A stretch of DNA of 45,602 nt from Nonomuraea ceibae (GTDB taxonomy: Bacteria > Actinomycetota > Actinomycetes > Streptosporangiales > Streptosporangiaceae): NCBI RefSeq assembly GCF_019396325.1, contig NZ_JAHKRO010000079.1, forward strand, positions 1-45,602. Reading direction: 5' to 3'. Below, piece by piece: positions 1 to 7,945 of this stretch. Positions within the stretch are counted from its first letter, which is position 1, and each line of letters begins with the position of its first letter. The position numbers and the translations under genes are program-made. The notes under the pieces were generated by a model that was not told the DNA's origin, did not search any database, and worked only from the letters and a program-made list of their open reading frames with translations.

Positions 1-630
1 GCCCGGCGCGACGGCGAGCTGGCCCGGCGGCTGGCCTCGGACCTCGGCGACCCGGGGCGCGGCGTGCTGCCCGCCGGGACGGCGAGCGTCGAGGCGCCGG
101 CGGGCGCCCTGGTCAGGGACCTGCTGGACGAGGACGGCTGGCAGGCCGGTGAGCCGTGGACGCCGCTGCGCCGCGACCTCACCGCGCCGGTGCCCGGCCC
201 AGGCGTGCGGGTGGTGGAGGTCACCCCTGATCAGGTGCCCGAGCGGGTGGCCGTCCAGCGGGCCTCGTTCGACGGGTCGACGTTCACGGAGGCGGCCTGG
301 CACGCGATGGCCGCCGGCTCGCCGTACTCCGGCGCCCGCTGCCTGGTCGCCTACGACGAACGGGGCGACGCGGTGGCGGCCGTGACCGTCTGGCCGGCCG
401 GGCCGGACCGGCCCGGCCTGCTCGAACCGATGGGCGTGCACCGCGACCACCGAGGCCGCGGCCACGGCGCCGCGATCGTCCGCGCCGCCGCCGCGGCGCT
501 GCGCGAGCTGGGCTCCTCCAGCGCGGTCGTGTGCACCCCCAGCTCCAACACCGCCGCCGTCGCCACCTACGGGTCGGCCGGCTTCGACCGCCTCCCCGAG
601 GTCAGGGACCTGTGCCGGCCGCCCCTATGA
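1..630 (+). CDS. GNAT family N-acetyltransferase, 5' end outside window
   Basis: The reading frame is open from base 1, so the true start lies upstream; 209 residues are visible. The C-terminal half is a GNAT acetyltransferase domain: the acetyl-CoA pyrophosphate loop (motif A) reads GVHRDHRGRGHGAA, preceded by the usual beta strand (GLLEPM) and followed by a helix and the motif B region SSNTAAVATYGSAGF, where the Tyr and the aromatic end are typical of the fold. The part before it may be a second, degenerate GNAT half, as in tandem GNAT proteins. The acceptor substrate cannot be told from the sequence. Its stop overlaps the convergent VOC gene by 6 bases. Family assignment is firm, function is open. 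Confidence 0.85.
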   Translation, partial: ARRDGELARRLASDLGDPGRGVLPAGTASVEAPAGALVRDLLDEDGWQAGEPWTPLRRDLTAPVPGPGVRVVEVTPDQVPERVAVQRASFDGSTFTEAAWHAMAAGSPYSGARCLVAYDERGDAVAAVTVWPAGPDRPGLLEPMGVHRDHRGRGHGAAIVRAAAAALRELGSSSAVVCTPSSNTAAVATYGSAGFDRLPEVRDLCRPPL

Positions 631-957
631 GGGGTTCTGCTCCGTGGACTGGTCCATGACGTAGAGGGTCGCGCCGCCCGGGTCCCGGTAGGTGGCCTGG
701 AAGCCGCCGGGGATCTCCGACGGCGCTTCGACCACGGTCAGCGACTCCGGGCGGGCGGCGTGGAACGCCTCGACGCTCTCGACGACGAACACCGGCCCCA
801 CCGGGGCGGCCGGGTCGTGGGCGTCGAGCATGATCTGCACGTCGGTGCCCGGCAGGGCCAGGGCCACGGTCGCGTCGCCCTCGCGCCAGCTCTCGGTGAA
901 GCCGAGGCCGTCACGGTAGAGGGCGAGCGACGCCTTCAGGTCGGCGGTGGGGACAAT
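625..957 (-). CDS. VOC (glyoxalase/bleomycin-resistance) family protein, apparent ATT start
   Basis: About 110 residues forming a single vicinal-oxygen-chelate domain. The opening IVPTADLKASLALYRDGLGF is the usual first beta-alpha unit, and the end DPGGATLYVMDQ is the usual last strand. An open frame runs up to a stop near 1008, but it holds no ATG, GTG or TTG upstream of this conserved opening. The first usual start is GTG at 867, which would remove the first third of the domain. The best fit is an ATT codon at 957, preceded a few bases upstream by CGGGGA; it gives MVPTADL as N-terminus. The start overlaps the ATG of the divergent TetR gene. Substrate is unknown. Alternatively the start codon has been lost by mutation. 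Confidence 0.7.
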   Translation of the reverse strand: MVPTADLKASLALYRDGLGFTESWREGDATVALALPGTDVQIMLDAHDPAAPVGPVFVVESVEAFHAARPESLTVVEAPSEIPGGFQATYRDPGGATLYVMDQSTEQNPS

Positions 958-1469
958 GGATCCCCGTATCGACCTCCCCGAGGGGCAGGCTCGTACTCGC
1001 AGCGGTCAAGGAGTTCGGGGCGCGCCCCTTCGACGAGGTCACGGTCGCCGATCTGGCGGCGGCGGCCGAGGTCACCACGGGCGCCCTCTACCACCACTTC
1101 GGCAGCAAGCTCGGCCTGTACGCCTTCGTCCGGGACGACGTCGAACGGCGTCTGCTGGACCGGATGGAGGGCGCGATGGCGGCCACGGGGTCCGGGCCGG
1201 ACCGCCCGGCGGCCGTCACCGCCGCCCTGCTGGTCGGCCTGGACTTCGCCGTACGCGAGAACTTCCTGCGCATCCTGGGCGAGCCGCCCCAGGACGCGGA
1301 GCGCGACCGGCTGGCCGAGCTGCTCGGACGCGGCGACCTGCCGTCGGCGCCGCTGCTGGGCCGCGTGCTCGCGGCGGCCTGGCGCGCTGCCCTGGCGGCG
1401 GTCGCCGAGGGCGCCGAGCCGGAACACGCCCGCGCCGCCCTCGCGGCCCTCAGGCCGCACACCCCCTGA
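956..1469 (+). pseudogene. TetR family regulator with apparent frameshift near its N-terminus
   Basis: From about 984 the frame ending at the TGA of 1467-1469 encodes a clear TetR protein: DEVTVADLAAAAEVTTGALYHHFGSK is cut here to its key parts, the recognition helix TTGALYHHF followed by a ligand-binding helical domain ending ALRPHTP. That frame has no ATG, GTG or TTG before 1164. A plausible N-terminus, MDPRIDLPEG, lies in another frame from ATG 956 (with GGTGGGG just upstream). Removing one G from the run GGGG at 982-985 joins the two frames without loss of any residue expected of the family. So this is either a single-base insertion in the genome, a homopolymer sequencing error, or a gene with an unusual start. 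The divergent VOC gene is its likely target if functional. Confidence 0.75.
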
Positions 1470-1506
1470 CGGACCCGCCGCCCGGGACGTCGGGCGAATC
1501 GCCCGC

Positions 1507-1680
1507 TCAGGGAAGAAGGGCGTCCAGCGCCCGCAGGGCACCGGCCACGCCCATCCGGGCGCCGAGCTCGTACCTGTCGATCAGCTCGGTGAGGGGCGTC
1601 CCATCGACACGGGCGACGACTTCGAGGGCGTCGAAACCGAGCTCGTCACGTCCCTGATCATCCCACCCTGGTCGAGGTCG
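1507..1680 (-). pseudogene. possible C-terminal remnant of an unrecognised gene
   Basis: Between the TetR stop and the MFS stop, a minus-strand frame reads ...FDALEVVARVDGTPLTE followed by LIDRYELGARMGVAGALRALDALLP and a stop at 1507. Its composition looks protein-like (balanced charged and aliphatic residues, high GC3) rather than shadow-like, but it has no start codon near by in that frame and upstream it runs into the antisense of the MFS gene. It may be the tail of a decayed gene. I do not recognise the family. Confidence 0.25.
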
Positions 1681-1706
1681 GGTCAGGGGGTCAGAGAGGG
1701 CGCGGG

Positions 1707-2909
1707 TCAGGTGGGGGAGGTGGCGGCGGCGGGGACGGTGGGGTCCGTGGGGGCGGAAAGGCGGCGCAGGCCGCGTACCGGTCTGATCAGCAGCAGGGCG
1801 GCCGACACGCCGACCGTCACCACCGCCGAGCCCAGCAGGAAGGTCTGCGGCTCGACCACCAGGGCCGCCGGGCCGGCGAGCGCCTGGCCGACCGCCATGC
1901 CCGCGACCGACCCGGCCACCTGGTAGGCGGAGACCCGGTTGAGGACGTCCGGCGCGACGAGCGTCTGCACGCTGGTCGACCACATGACCGACCAGAACGC
2001 CATCGCGCATCCCCCGATCACGTGGCCCGCCATCAGCGTCGGCAGCGGCGCGCCGAGGGCGACGGTCAGCGGCACCGGAGCGTAGCCGATCAGCGCGATC
2101 GCCCCGGCGGCCAGCGGCCGGGCCGGGCGCAGCCGGATGGCGACCACGCCGCCGATCACCGTGCCGAGGCCGAGCGCGGCCATCACCCAGCCGTAGTCGG
2201 CGCCGATGACCTGCGACGACAGCGGCACGGACGGCCCGACGACCAGGACGCCCCAGAACACCCACACCAGGATGACCGACCACATCCAGCTCCTGGCCTT
2301 GAACTCGTGCCAGCCCCGGCGCAGGTCGGCCAGCACGTTCGAGGGTTCGGGCCTGGGCACGGTGACGCGGACCAGCAGCAGGCAGATGGCGCTGACCAGG
2401 AACGTCCCGGAGTCCAGCGCGTACACGAACACCGGGCCGGCGGCGAGCACCAGGATTCCGGCCAGCGCGGGCCCGGCGAGCTGGGTGATGGCCTCGGCGA
2501 TCTTCAGCGTGGCGTTGGCCCGCTGCGGGTCACGGGCGACGAGCGGCACCATGCCGTTGACGCCGGGCTCGAACATGCCGGCCCCGATCCCGGAGAGGAA
2601 CGCCATCGCCAGCAGCAGGCCGTACGGCGGGGCGCCGTCGAGGAAGGCGACCGCCACCGTGGCCTGGGTGAGGATCCGCAGCAGATCCGCGACGATCATC
2701 ACGGTACGGGCGCCGATGCGGTCGGCGAGGACGCCGCCGAAGAGCATGACGAGGACGGCGGAGGCGGTCCAGAGGGCCAGCACGTAGCCGACTCCCGCGA
2801 TGCCGTACACCTGGCCGACCGCGAGGGCGGCGGCGACCGGCATCATGGCGTCACCGAGCAGCGAGATCGTCCGGGCGCCGAAATAGAGGGTGAAATTCCT
2901 CGTCCACAT
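1707..2909 (-). CDS. MFS transporter (exporter type)
   Basis: 400 residues with about twelve hydrophobic segments. It begins MWTRNFTLYFGARTISLLGD, the usual opening of the MFS group with a short cytoplasmic N-terminus, and has the loop 2-3 motif as GGVLADRIGART (motif A, GxxxDRxGxR). A second half starts after the hydrophilic loop with FKARSWMWS. It is likely a proton-driven exporter of small molecules; the substrate cannot be told. The open frame continues far upstream through the antisense of the AraC gene, but ATG 2909 is where the family homology begins; no clear ribosome binding site is visible. It is divergent from the GATase1/AraC regulator, which probably controls it. Confidence 0.85.
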   Translation of the reverse strand: MWTRNFTLYFGARTISLLGDAMMPVAAALAVGQVYGIAGVGYVLALWTASAVLVMLFGGVLADRIGARTVMIVADLLRILTQATVAVAFLDGAPPYGLLLAMAFLSGIGAGMFEPGVNGMVPLVARDPQRANATLKIAEAITQLAGPALAGILVLAAGPVFVYALDSGTFLVSAICLLLVRVTVPRPEPSNVLADLRRGWHEFKARSWMWSVILVWVFWGVLVVGPSVPLSSQVIGADYGWVMAALGLGTVIGGVVAIRLRPARPLAAGAIALIGYAPVPLTVALGAPLPTLMAGHVIGGCAMAFWSVMWSTSVQTLVAPDVLNRVSAYQVAGSVAGMAVGQALAGPAALVVEPQTFLLGSAVVTVGVSAALLLIRPVRGLRRLSAPTDPTVPAAATSPT

Positions 2910-2950
2910 AAGCAACAATTGTGGATATTTCCAGATCAGGGCGCTGGTGT

Positions 2951-2969
2951 CCCAGATGACATCATTGGG
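2951..2969. promoter_or_regulatory. imperfect inverted repeat between MFS and AraC genes
   Basis: CCCAGATGACATCATTGGG lies in the 72-base gap between the two divergent starts. Its arms pair as CCCA/TGGG outside and ATGA/TCAT inside, with one unpaired base. It sits 13 bases upstream of the AraC start, so it is a candidate binding site for that regulator. Chance is not excluded. Confidence 0.35.
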
Positions 2970-2981
2970 TACATTTGCGCC

Positions 2982-3986
2982 ATGCTCCTCGCGCCACCCC
3001 TGGACCTGCCCTCGGCCACGCTCCCCGCGTGCCCCCCGCCGCCTCCGCCGCTCGACCCGCACCGCGTGGTCGCCCTCGTCGGCGAGAACCAGGAGCTCTA
3101 CCCCGTCACCTCGGCCTCGGCGGTCTTCGGCTACCAGGGACGCGAGATCCCCCAGCATTACAGCTTCCGCCTCTGCGCCGAACGCCCCGGCTCGCTCACC
3201 ACCACGCTGGGCGCCCCCATCCACGTCGAACACGGCCTCGACGCCCTCGACACCGCCGACACCGTCGTCATCGCGAGCTGGACGGTCGCCCCCACGCCCG
3301 CCGTGCTCGACGCCGTCGCCGGGGTCCACGCCCGCGGCGGCCGGATCGTCGCCGTCTGCGCCGGGATCTTCATCCCGGCCGCGCTCGGCCTGCTCGACGG
3401 CCGCCGCGCCTCCGTCCACTGGGACCTCGCCGCCGACCTGGTCGCGCGCCACCCCCGCATCGTCCCCGACGACACCGTCATCTACGTGGACCACGGCGAC
3501 GTCGCCACCGCCGGGGCCTCGGCCGCCACTCTGGACCTCTGCCTCCACCAGGTCCTCCAGGAGCACGGCGCGTCCCACGCCATGCGCGTCGGCCGCCAGC
3601 TCGCCGCGGGGCCGCACCGCGAGGGCTGCCAGCGCCAGTACCCGCCGCTGCCGACGGCCGGGCCCATGCCGGACTCCCTCGCGCCGCTGCTGGAATGGCT
3701 GCTCGCGCACCTGTCCGAGCCCGTCACCGTCGAGGACATGGCCGCCTTCTCCGGCGTCTCCCCGCGCACGCTCACCCGCCAGTTCGCCGACCAGCTCGGC
3801 GTCCCGCCGGCCCGCTGGCTGCTGGAGCGCCGCCTGGCCGCCACCCGCGCGCTCCTGGAGGACACCGACCTGCCGGTGGAGACGATCGCCGCCCGCGTCG
3901 GCCTGTCCTCGGCGGTCAACCTGCGCCGCCGCTTCCACGCCGCGCTCAACACCACCCCGGCCGCCTACCGCCGCGCCTTCCGCTGA
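2982..3986 (+). CDS. GlxA family transcriptional regulator (GATase1-like domain plus AraC HTH)
   Basis: 334 residues. The N-terminal two thirds are a DJ-1/PfpI (GATase1-like) sensor domain with the nucleophile-elbow sequence AVCAGIFIPAALGLLDGRRA and the following SVHWD; the cysteine is kept. The last 100 residues are an AraC/XylS double helix-turn-helix, with VTVEDMAAFSGVSPRTLTRQF as the first HTH (here broken: VEDMAAFSGVS and RTLTRQF) and IAARVGLSSAVNLRRRFH as the second. ATG 2982 is chosen because the family homology starts shortly after it, although the open frame extends upstream antisense to the MFS gene. Members usually activate or repress an adjacent catabolic or efflux gene; the divergent MFS exporter is the obvious target. 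The effector is unknown. Confidence 0.9.
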   Translation: MLLAPPLDLPSATLPACPPPPPPLDPHRVVALVGENQELYPVTSASAVFGYQGREIPQHYSFRLCAERPGSLTTTLGAPIHVEHGLDALDTADTVVIASWTVAPTPAVLDAVAGVHARGGRIVAVCAGIFIPAALGLLDGRRASVHWDLAADLVARHPRIVPDDTVIYVDHGDVATAGASAATLDLCLHQVLQEHGASHAMRVGRQLAAGPHREGCQRQYPPLPTAGPMPDSLAPLLEWLLAHLSEPVTVEDMAAFSGVSPRTLTRQFADQLGVPPARWLLERRLAATRALLEDTDLPVETIAARVGLSSAVNLRRRFHAALNTTPAAYRRAFR

Positions 3987-3989
3987 CCG

Positions 3990-4026
3990 GCCCCGTACCA
4001 GGCTCGGGTGGGGACGGCTACGGGGC
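3990..4026. terminator. possible bidirectional hairpin between convergent genes
   Basis: GCCCCGTA at 3990-3997 pairs with TACGGGGC at 4019-4026, an 8-bp stem around a 21-base loop. It sits between the converging AraC and ArsR-type stops. There is no T-run, which is normal for actinomycete terminators. Confidence 0.4.
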
Positions 4027-5031
4027 GCGGTCCTCCGGGTCGGGGGCGGAGCCGCCGGCGACGAGGGCGTCGCCGAGCTCGGAACGCAGGTAGAGGACCG
4101 AACGACCGTGCCGCGCGCTGGTGAGCAGACCGGCGTCACGCAGCGCGCGCAGGTGCTGGTTGACGGCCGAGGTGGTGACGCCGAGCCGGCCGGCCAGCTC
4201 GGTGGAGGAGGCCGGGGTCGCGAGAGTCGTCAGCAGGCCCGCGCGGGTCGCGCCGAGCAGTCCGGTGAGCGCCGCGGGGGAGCGGTGCGTCTCCGTCTGC
4301 CAGAGCGTGCCCGCGCCGCGCGTGCCGTACATGATCAGCGGCGGTTCCTCCGGCGAGATGGGCGCGGTCACCCCCCGGCCGAACAGCGTCGGCACGAGGG
4401 TGAGCCCCTCGCCGCCGGTGGAGCGCCGGTAGCCGGCGTTGGTGGTCAGGCGGACGCGCACCACGCCGCCGTCGAGGGAGACGCGTTCGCTGAGCCCGGC
4501 GAACATGGCCGCCAGGCCGTGCGCCGAGATGACCTGCGCCCGGTAGATGATGTCGGCCTGCAGGACCGTGCGCATCCTCGGCCACCAGGGCGCGAAGCAG
4601 GCGTGCCAGTACGCGCGCAGCGCCGTGGTGATGCGCTCGCGCACGGCGGCCGGGTCGCCGCGCAGCGGCTCGGGCAGCTCCCCTGGATGCAGGGCGCGCA
4701 GGTCGTCGAGCATGCGGTCCAGGGGGACGCGGGCGATGGCGGCGAGCTCGTCGTCGATGCGGGTGAGCGGCGCGTACGGCCGGGGCGTCAGGTAGTCGGG
4801 CGACCACATGGACGCGTTCGTGAGGGCGTGGAGCAGGGGCAGGTCGAGCCCGGCCCGGACCCGCTCGGTGCGCCGCAGCCAGGGCAGGTGGACGGGATAG
4901 CGCCCCGGGTCGCGGAACGTGCGCAGGGACAGCGTCAGCTCGTTGACGGGCGAGACGGCGAAGCGCACGTCGGCGACGTCCATCCCGGCGAGCTCGTACG
5001 AGATCAGCCCGCCGCCCGGGACCATGACCAT
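4018..5031 (-). CDS. ArsR-type winged-helix regulator with DUF5937 N-terminal domain
   Basis: 337 residues. The N-terminal region opens LISYELAGMDVADVRFAVSP and matches the actinobacterial DUF5937 sensor domain (YEL...D...RFAVSP, followed by a PWL and a W/P-rich middle). The C-terminal 90 residues are an ArsR winged helix: STELAGRLGVTTSAVNQHLR, then LRDAGLLTSARHGRSVLYLR as the wing. ATG 5031 is preferred because AGGG lies about 9 bases upstream; ATG 5025 and GTG 5079 are alternatives. It is divergent from the MFS exporter at 5088 and the gap holds a perfect inverted repeat overlapping this start, so repression of both genes with release by an exported compound is likely. Confidence 0.85.
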   Translation of the reverse strand: MVMVPGGGLISYELAGMDVADVRFAVSPVNELTLSLRTFRDPGRYPVHLPWLRRTERVRAGLDLPLLHALTNASMWSPDYLTPRPYAPLTRIDDELAAIARVPLDRMLDDLRALHPGELPEPLRGDPAAVRERITTALRAYWHACFAPWWPRMRTVLQADIIYRAQVISAHGLAAMFAGLSERVSLDGGVVRVRLTTNAGYRRSTGGEGLTLVPTLFGRGVTAPISPEEPPLIMYGTRGAGTLWQTETHRSPAALTGLLGATRAGLLTTLATPASSTELAGRLGVTTSAVNQHLRALRDAGLLTSARHGRSVLYLRSELGDALVAGGSAPDPEDRAP

Positions 5032-5048
5032 GTAGCCATACCCTACAT
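5030..5048. promoter_or_regulatory. operator: ATGTAG-N7-CTACAT
   Basis: A perfect 6-bp inverted repeat with a 7-base spacer lies in the 56-base gap between the divergent ArsR-type and MFS genes and overlaps the proposed regulator start. Size, symmetry and place are those of a winged-helix repressor operator. Confidence 0.65.
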
Positions 5049-5087
5049 CAATTCGCCCATCGGTCCCGATACGGCACAAAGGGGACC

Positions 5088-6362
5088 GTGATCCGTACCT
5101 TCTTCCCCGAGGACCGCGTCGGCCGCTCGCTCACGCTGAGCACGATGGCGTTCGCGCTGTCCAGCGGCGTCTTCTACACCGTCAGCACGCTGTACTTCAC
5201 GCTCGTCGTCGGGCTCGCCCCCACCACCGTGGGCCTGGGGCTCGGCATCGCGGGCGGCGCCGGCGTGCTGTCCTCGTACGTCTCGGGACGGCTGTCCGAC
5301 CGGCTCGGCGCGCATCGCGTCCAGGTGGCGGCGACGGCGTTCAACGGCGCGGCGATGCTCGGCTACACGCTCACCTCGGACGCCGTCGCGTTCACCGTGG
5401 TCGCCTGCCTGGCGACGGCGATGCGGTCGGCCAGCGGCACGTCGAAGCAGGCGATGCTGGCGCGCTGGTACACCGGCCCGGAACGCGTCGAGGTGCGGGC
5501 CCGGATGCGTGTGGTCACGAACGTCTTCATCGGCCTGGGCACCGTGGCCGCCGCCGCGGCGCTCCTGGCCGGCACCGCCGCCGCCTACCGGGCCGCGATG
5601 CTCGTCTCCGGCCTGCTGCTGCTGACGGCGAGCGTGCCCCTGGCGCGGCTGGGCAGCCGGGTGCCGGAGCTGGCCGGACGGATGTCCGCCCCGGCCGGTC
5701 CGGCGAAGGGCGCCGCCGCCGGCCCGTCGCCGCTCAAGGACCGCACGTACGTGGCGAGCGTCGCGTGCAACACGGTGGTGGCCATGCAGTTCGGCCTGAT
5801 GACCGTCGGCGTGCCGCTGTGGGTCGCCTCCACCGAGGCCCCGACCGCCCTCGTGTCGGTGCTGCTCGTCCTCAACACCGTGGTCGTGGCCCTGCTCCAG
5901 GTGCGCTTCTCGCGCGGCGTGCACGACGTGCGCCGCGCCGGGATCGCCGTCCGCCGCGCGTCGTGGCTGCTCGCGCTCGCCTGCGGGGCGTACGCGCTGG
6001 CGGGCTACGGGAACGTGGCCGTCGCGTGCGCGCTGCTCCTGGTGGCCGCGTTCGCCCACACGCTCGGCGAGATCCTCGGCGAGGCGGGCGGCTGGGGCAT
6101 GGCCTTCGAGCTGGCCGACCCGCGCAGCGCGGGCGCCTACCAGGGCCTCAGCCAGACCGGCTACTCGATCGCCGCGATGGTCTCGCCGGTGCTCGTCACC
6201 GCCACCGCGGTCGAGCACGGGACCGCGGGCTGGCTCGCGCTGGCCGTGCTGTTCGTCGCCGGCGGCACCGGGGCCGCGGCGGTCGCCCGCCGGCACCGTC
6301 CCGCGCCCGCCGCGGACGGCCCCGCGCCGGTCACCGAGCCCGTCGGCTCGCCGCCCGCCTGA
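5088..6362 (+). CDS. MFS transporter, drug-exporter-like
   Basis: 424 residues, twelve hydrophobic segments. Motif A is seen as SGRLSDRLGAHRVQ after the second segment (about residue 65), and a central hydrophilic loop around residues 195-215 separates the halves. The GTG start is supported by AAGGGGA 2-8 bases upstream. The C-terminal tail is short, Pro/Ala-rich and cytoplasmic. It pairs with the divergent ArsR-type regulator, the common arrangement of an inducible efflux pump. Substrate unknown. Confidence 0.85.
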   Translation: MIRTFFPEDRVGRSLTLSTMAFALSSGVFYTVSTLYFTLVVGLAPTTVGLGLGIAGGAGVLSSYVSGRLSDRLGAHRVQVAATAFNGAAMLGYTLTSDAVAFTVVACLATAMRSASGTSKQAMLARWYTGPERVEVRARMRVVTNVFIGLGTVAAAAALLAGTAAAYRAAMLVSGLLLLTASVPLARLGSRVPELAGRMSAPAGPAKGAAAGPSPLKDRTYVASVACNTVVAMQFGLMTVGVPLWVASTEAPTALVSVLLVLNTVVVALLQVRFSRGVHDVRRAGIAVRRASWLLALACGAYALAGYGNVAVACALLLVAAFAHTLGEILGEAGGWGMAFELADPRSAGAYQGLSQTGYSIAAMVSPVLVTATAVEHGTAGWLALAVLFVAGGTGAAAVARRHRPAPAADGPAPVTEPVGSPPA

Positions 6363-6387
6363 CAGGCGCGCCGGGGCCGACTTGACC

Positions 6388-6442
6388 GGATGATGTTGCC
6401 CGGCGCCCCGGAAAGGGCAGGGATCCCCGGAGACGATCATCC
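6388..6442 (+). promoter_or_regulatory. structured leader before the alanine/glycine symporter gene
   Basis: GGATGAT at 6388-6394 pairs with ATCATCC at 6436-6442 and encloses a second stem GCCC/GGGC. The structure ends about 20 bases before the ribosome binding site of the symporter gene (CTGAGGAG at 6454-6461). It could be an attenuator. It lacks the conserved core of the glycine riboswitch. Confidence 0.3.
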
Positions 6443-6466
6443 GCTCGGACGACCTGAGGAGCTGGT

Positions 6467-7834
6467 GTGCAAGACATCCTGTCGAGGATCTCGGACTTCG
6501 TCTGGGGACCGTTCCTGCTGATCCCGCTGCTCCTGCTGACGGGCCTCTACCTGACGATCATGCTGCGCGGGCTGCAGTTCCGCAGGCTGTTCTACGCGTT
6601 GTGGCTGGCGCTCATCCGGCGCAAGGAGCCGGGCGGCGTCGGCGACATCACCCACTACCAGGCGCTGTCGACGGCGCTGGCGGCCACCGTGGGCGTCGGC
6701 AACATCGCGGGCGTCGCCACGGCCATCCACTTCGGCGGGCCCGGCGCGCTGTTCTGGATGTGGGTGACCGGCCTGGTCGGCATGGCGACCAAGTACTCCG
6801 AGGCGTTCCTCGGCGTCCGCTTCCGCCGCACCGACGCCAGGGGCGAGCAGAGCGGCGGCCCGATGTTCTACCTCACCTACGGGGTGGGCGGCAGGTTCGG
6901 GGCGACGCTGGGCGTGCTGTTCGCGGTGTTCGGCGCGCTGGCGGCGTTCGGCATCGGCAACATGGTGCAGTCCAACAGCGTGGCCGACGCGATCAACGCG
7001 CAGTGGGACGTGCCCATGTGGCTGACCGGCGCGGTCATCACGGTGCTGGCCGCCGTCGTCATCCTGGGCGGCATCAAGAGCATCGGCGCGGTCACCAGCG
7101 CCTTCGTCCCCGTGATGATCGTCTTCTACATCCTCGGGGCGCTGTGGATCATCATCGCCAACGTCGGCGAGCTGCCCGGCGCGCTCGCGCTGATCTTCAC
7201 CGACGCCTTCACGGGCACCGCCGCCACGGGCGGCTTCGCGGGCGCGGGCGTCCTGCTGGCGATCCGGTACGGGGTCGCCCGCGGCATCTTCTCCAACGAG
7301 TCCGGCCTCGGGACCGGCGGGATCGCCGCGGCGGCGGCCAAGACGACCGAGCCCGCGCGTCAGGCGCTCGTGTCGATGACGCAGACGTTCATCGACACGC
7401 TCGTCGTGGTCAGCATGACCGGCCTGGCCATCGTCGTCACCGGCGCCTGGCGCAGCGGCGAGAACGGCGCGCCGCTGACCACCCTGGCCTTCAGCCACGG
7501 CCTGCCCGGTCAGTGGGGCGGCATCGTCGTCACGATCGGCCTGGTGTTCTTCGCGTTCTCCACGCTGCTCGGCTGGGCGTACTACGGGGAGCGGTGCATG
7601 GACCGGCTCTTCGGGCGGGTGGCGGTGACGCCGTACCGGCTGCTGTTCATCGTGCTGATCTTCACCGGCACGGTGCTGGAGCTGCAGACGGTGTGGACGT
7701 TCTCCGACATCATGAACGGCCTCATGGCGCTGCCCAACCTCATCGGCCTCATCCTGCTGTCGGGCCTGGTCGTCCGCGAGACCCGCGCGTACTTCGCCAG
7801 ACCGGACTGGCGGGACGACACGGTGTCGCGGTGA
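6467..7834 (+). CDS. alanine/glycine:cation symporter (AGCS family)
   Basis: 455 residues, the usual length, with about ten to eleven membrane segments. Family signatures are plain: LSTALAATVGVGNIAGVATA near residue 70, then GGPGALFWMWVTGLVGMATK, SGGPMFYLTYGVG, and RGIFSNESGLGTGGIAAAAA near residue 275. It imports alanine or glycine with Na+ or H+. The GTG start at 6467 has GAGGAG at the proper distance. The open frame and the gap of about 110 bases to the next gene suggest a single-gene transcript. AGCS members cannot be split into alanine or glycine carriers by eye. Confidence 0.93.
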   Translation: MQDILSRISDFVWGPFLLIPLLLLTGLYLTIMLRGLQFRRLFYALWLALIRRKEPGGVGDITHYQALSTALAATVGVGNIAGVATAIHFGGPGALFWMWVTGLVGMATKYSEAFLGVRFRRTDARGEQSGGPMFYLTYGVGGRFGATLGVLFAVFGALAAFGIGNMVQSNSVADAINAQWDVPMWLTGAVITVLAAVVILGGIKSIGAVTSAFVPVMIVFYILGALWIIIANVGELPGALALIFTDAFTGTAATGGFAGAGVLLAIRYGVARGIFSNESGLGTGGIAAAAAKTTEPARQALVSMTQTFIDTLVVVSMTGLAIVVTGAWRSGENGAPLTTLAFSHGLPGQWGGIVVTIGLVFFAFSTLLGWAYYGERCMDRLFGRVAVTPYRLLFIVLIFTGTVLELQTVWTFSDIMNGLMALPNLIGLILLSGLVVRETRAYFARPDWRDDTVSR

Positions 7835-7903
7835 GCCCGCACGCCCTCACCGCGGCCGGCTCCCGGACGGCCCGCGCCGCCAGGGCCCTTGGTCCCGGAC
7901 CTC

Positions 7904-7921
7904 TGTTTGAAACAACTGTTT
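7904..7921. promoter_or_regulatory. TetR operator, copy 1 (TGTTTGAAACAACTGTTT)
   Basis: It holds two overlapping palindromes, TGTTT-G-AAACA and AAACA-AC-TGTTT, 25 bases before the TetR start at 7946. A matching 18-bp element (14 of 18 identical) occurs at 10117-10134 near the exporter and small-protein starts. The pairing of two related palindromes around one regulator gene argues for a real operator. Confidence 0.7.
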
Positions 7922-7945
7922 ACGGCCGCTGGTAGGATCGCCCGA

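Noticed and set aside
1707..4139. 810-residue minus-strand open frame joining the MFS transporter to an N-terminal extension
   Set aside because: The extension is antisense of the AraC gene; transporter homology begins at ATG 2909.
6388..6466. glycine riboswitch before the AGCS gene
   Set aside because: The folded leader lacks the conserved glycine aptamer core; kept only as a generic structured leader.
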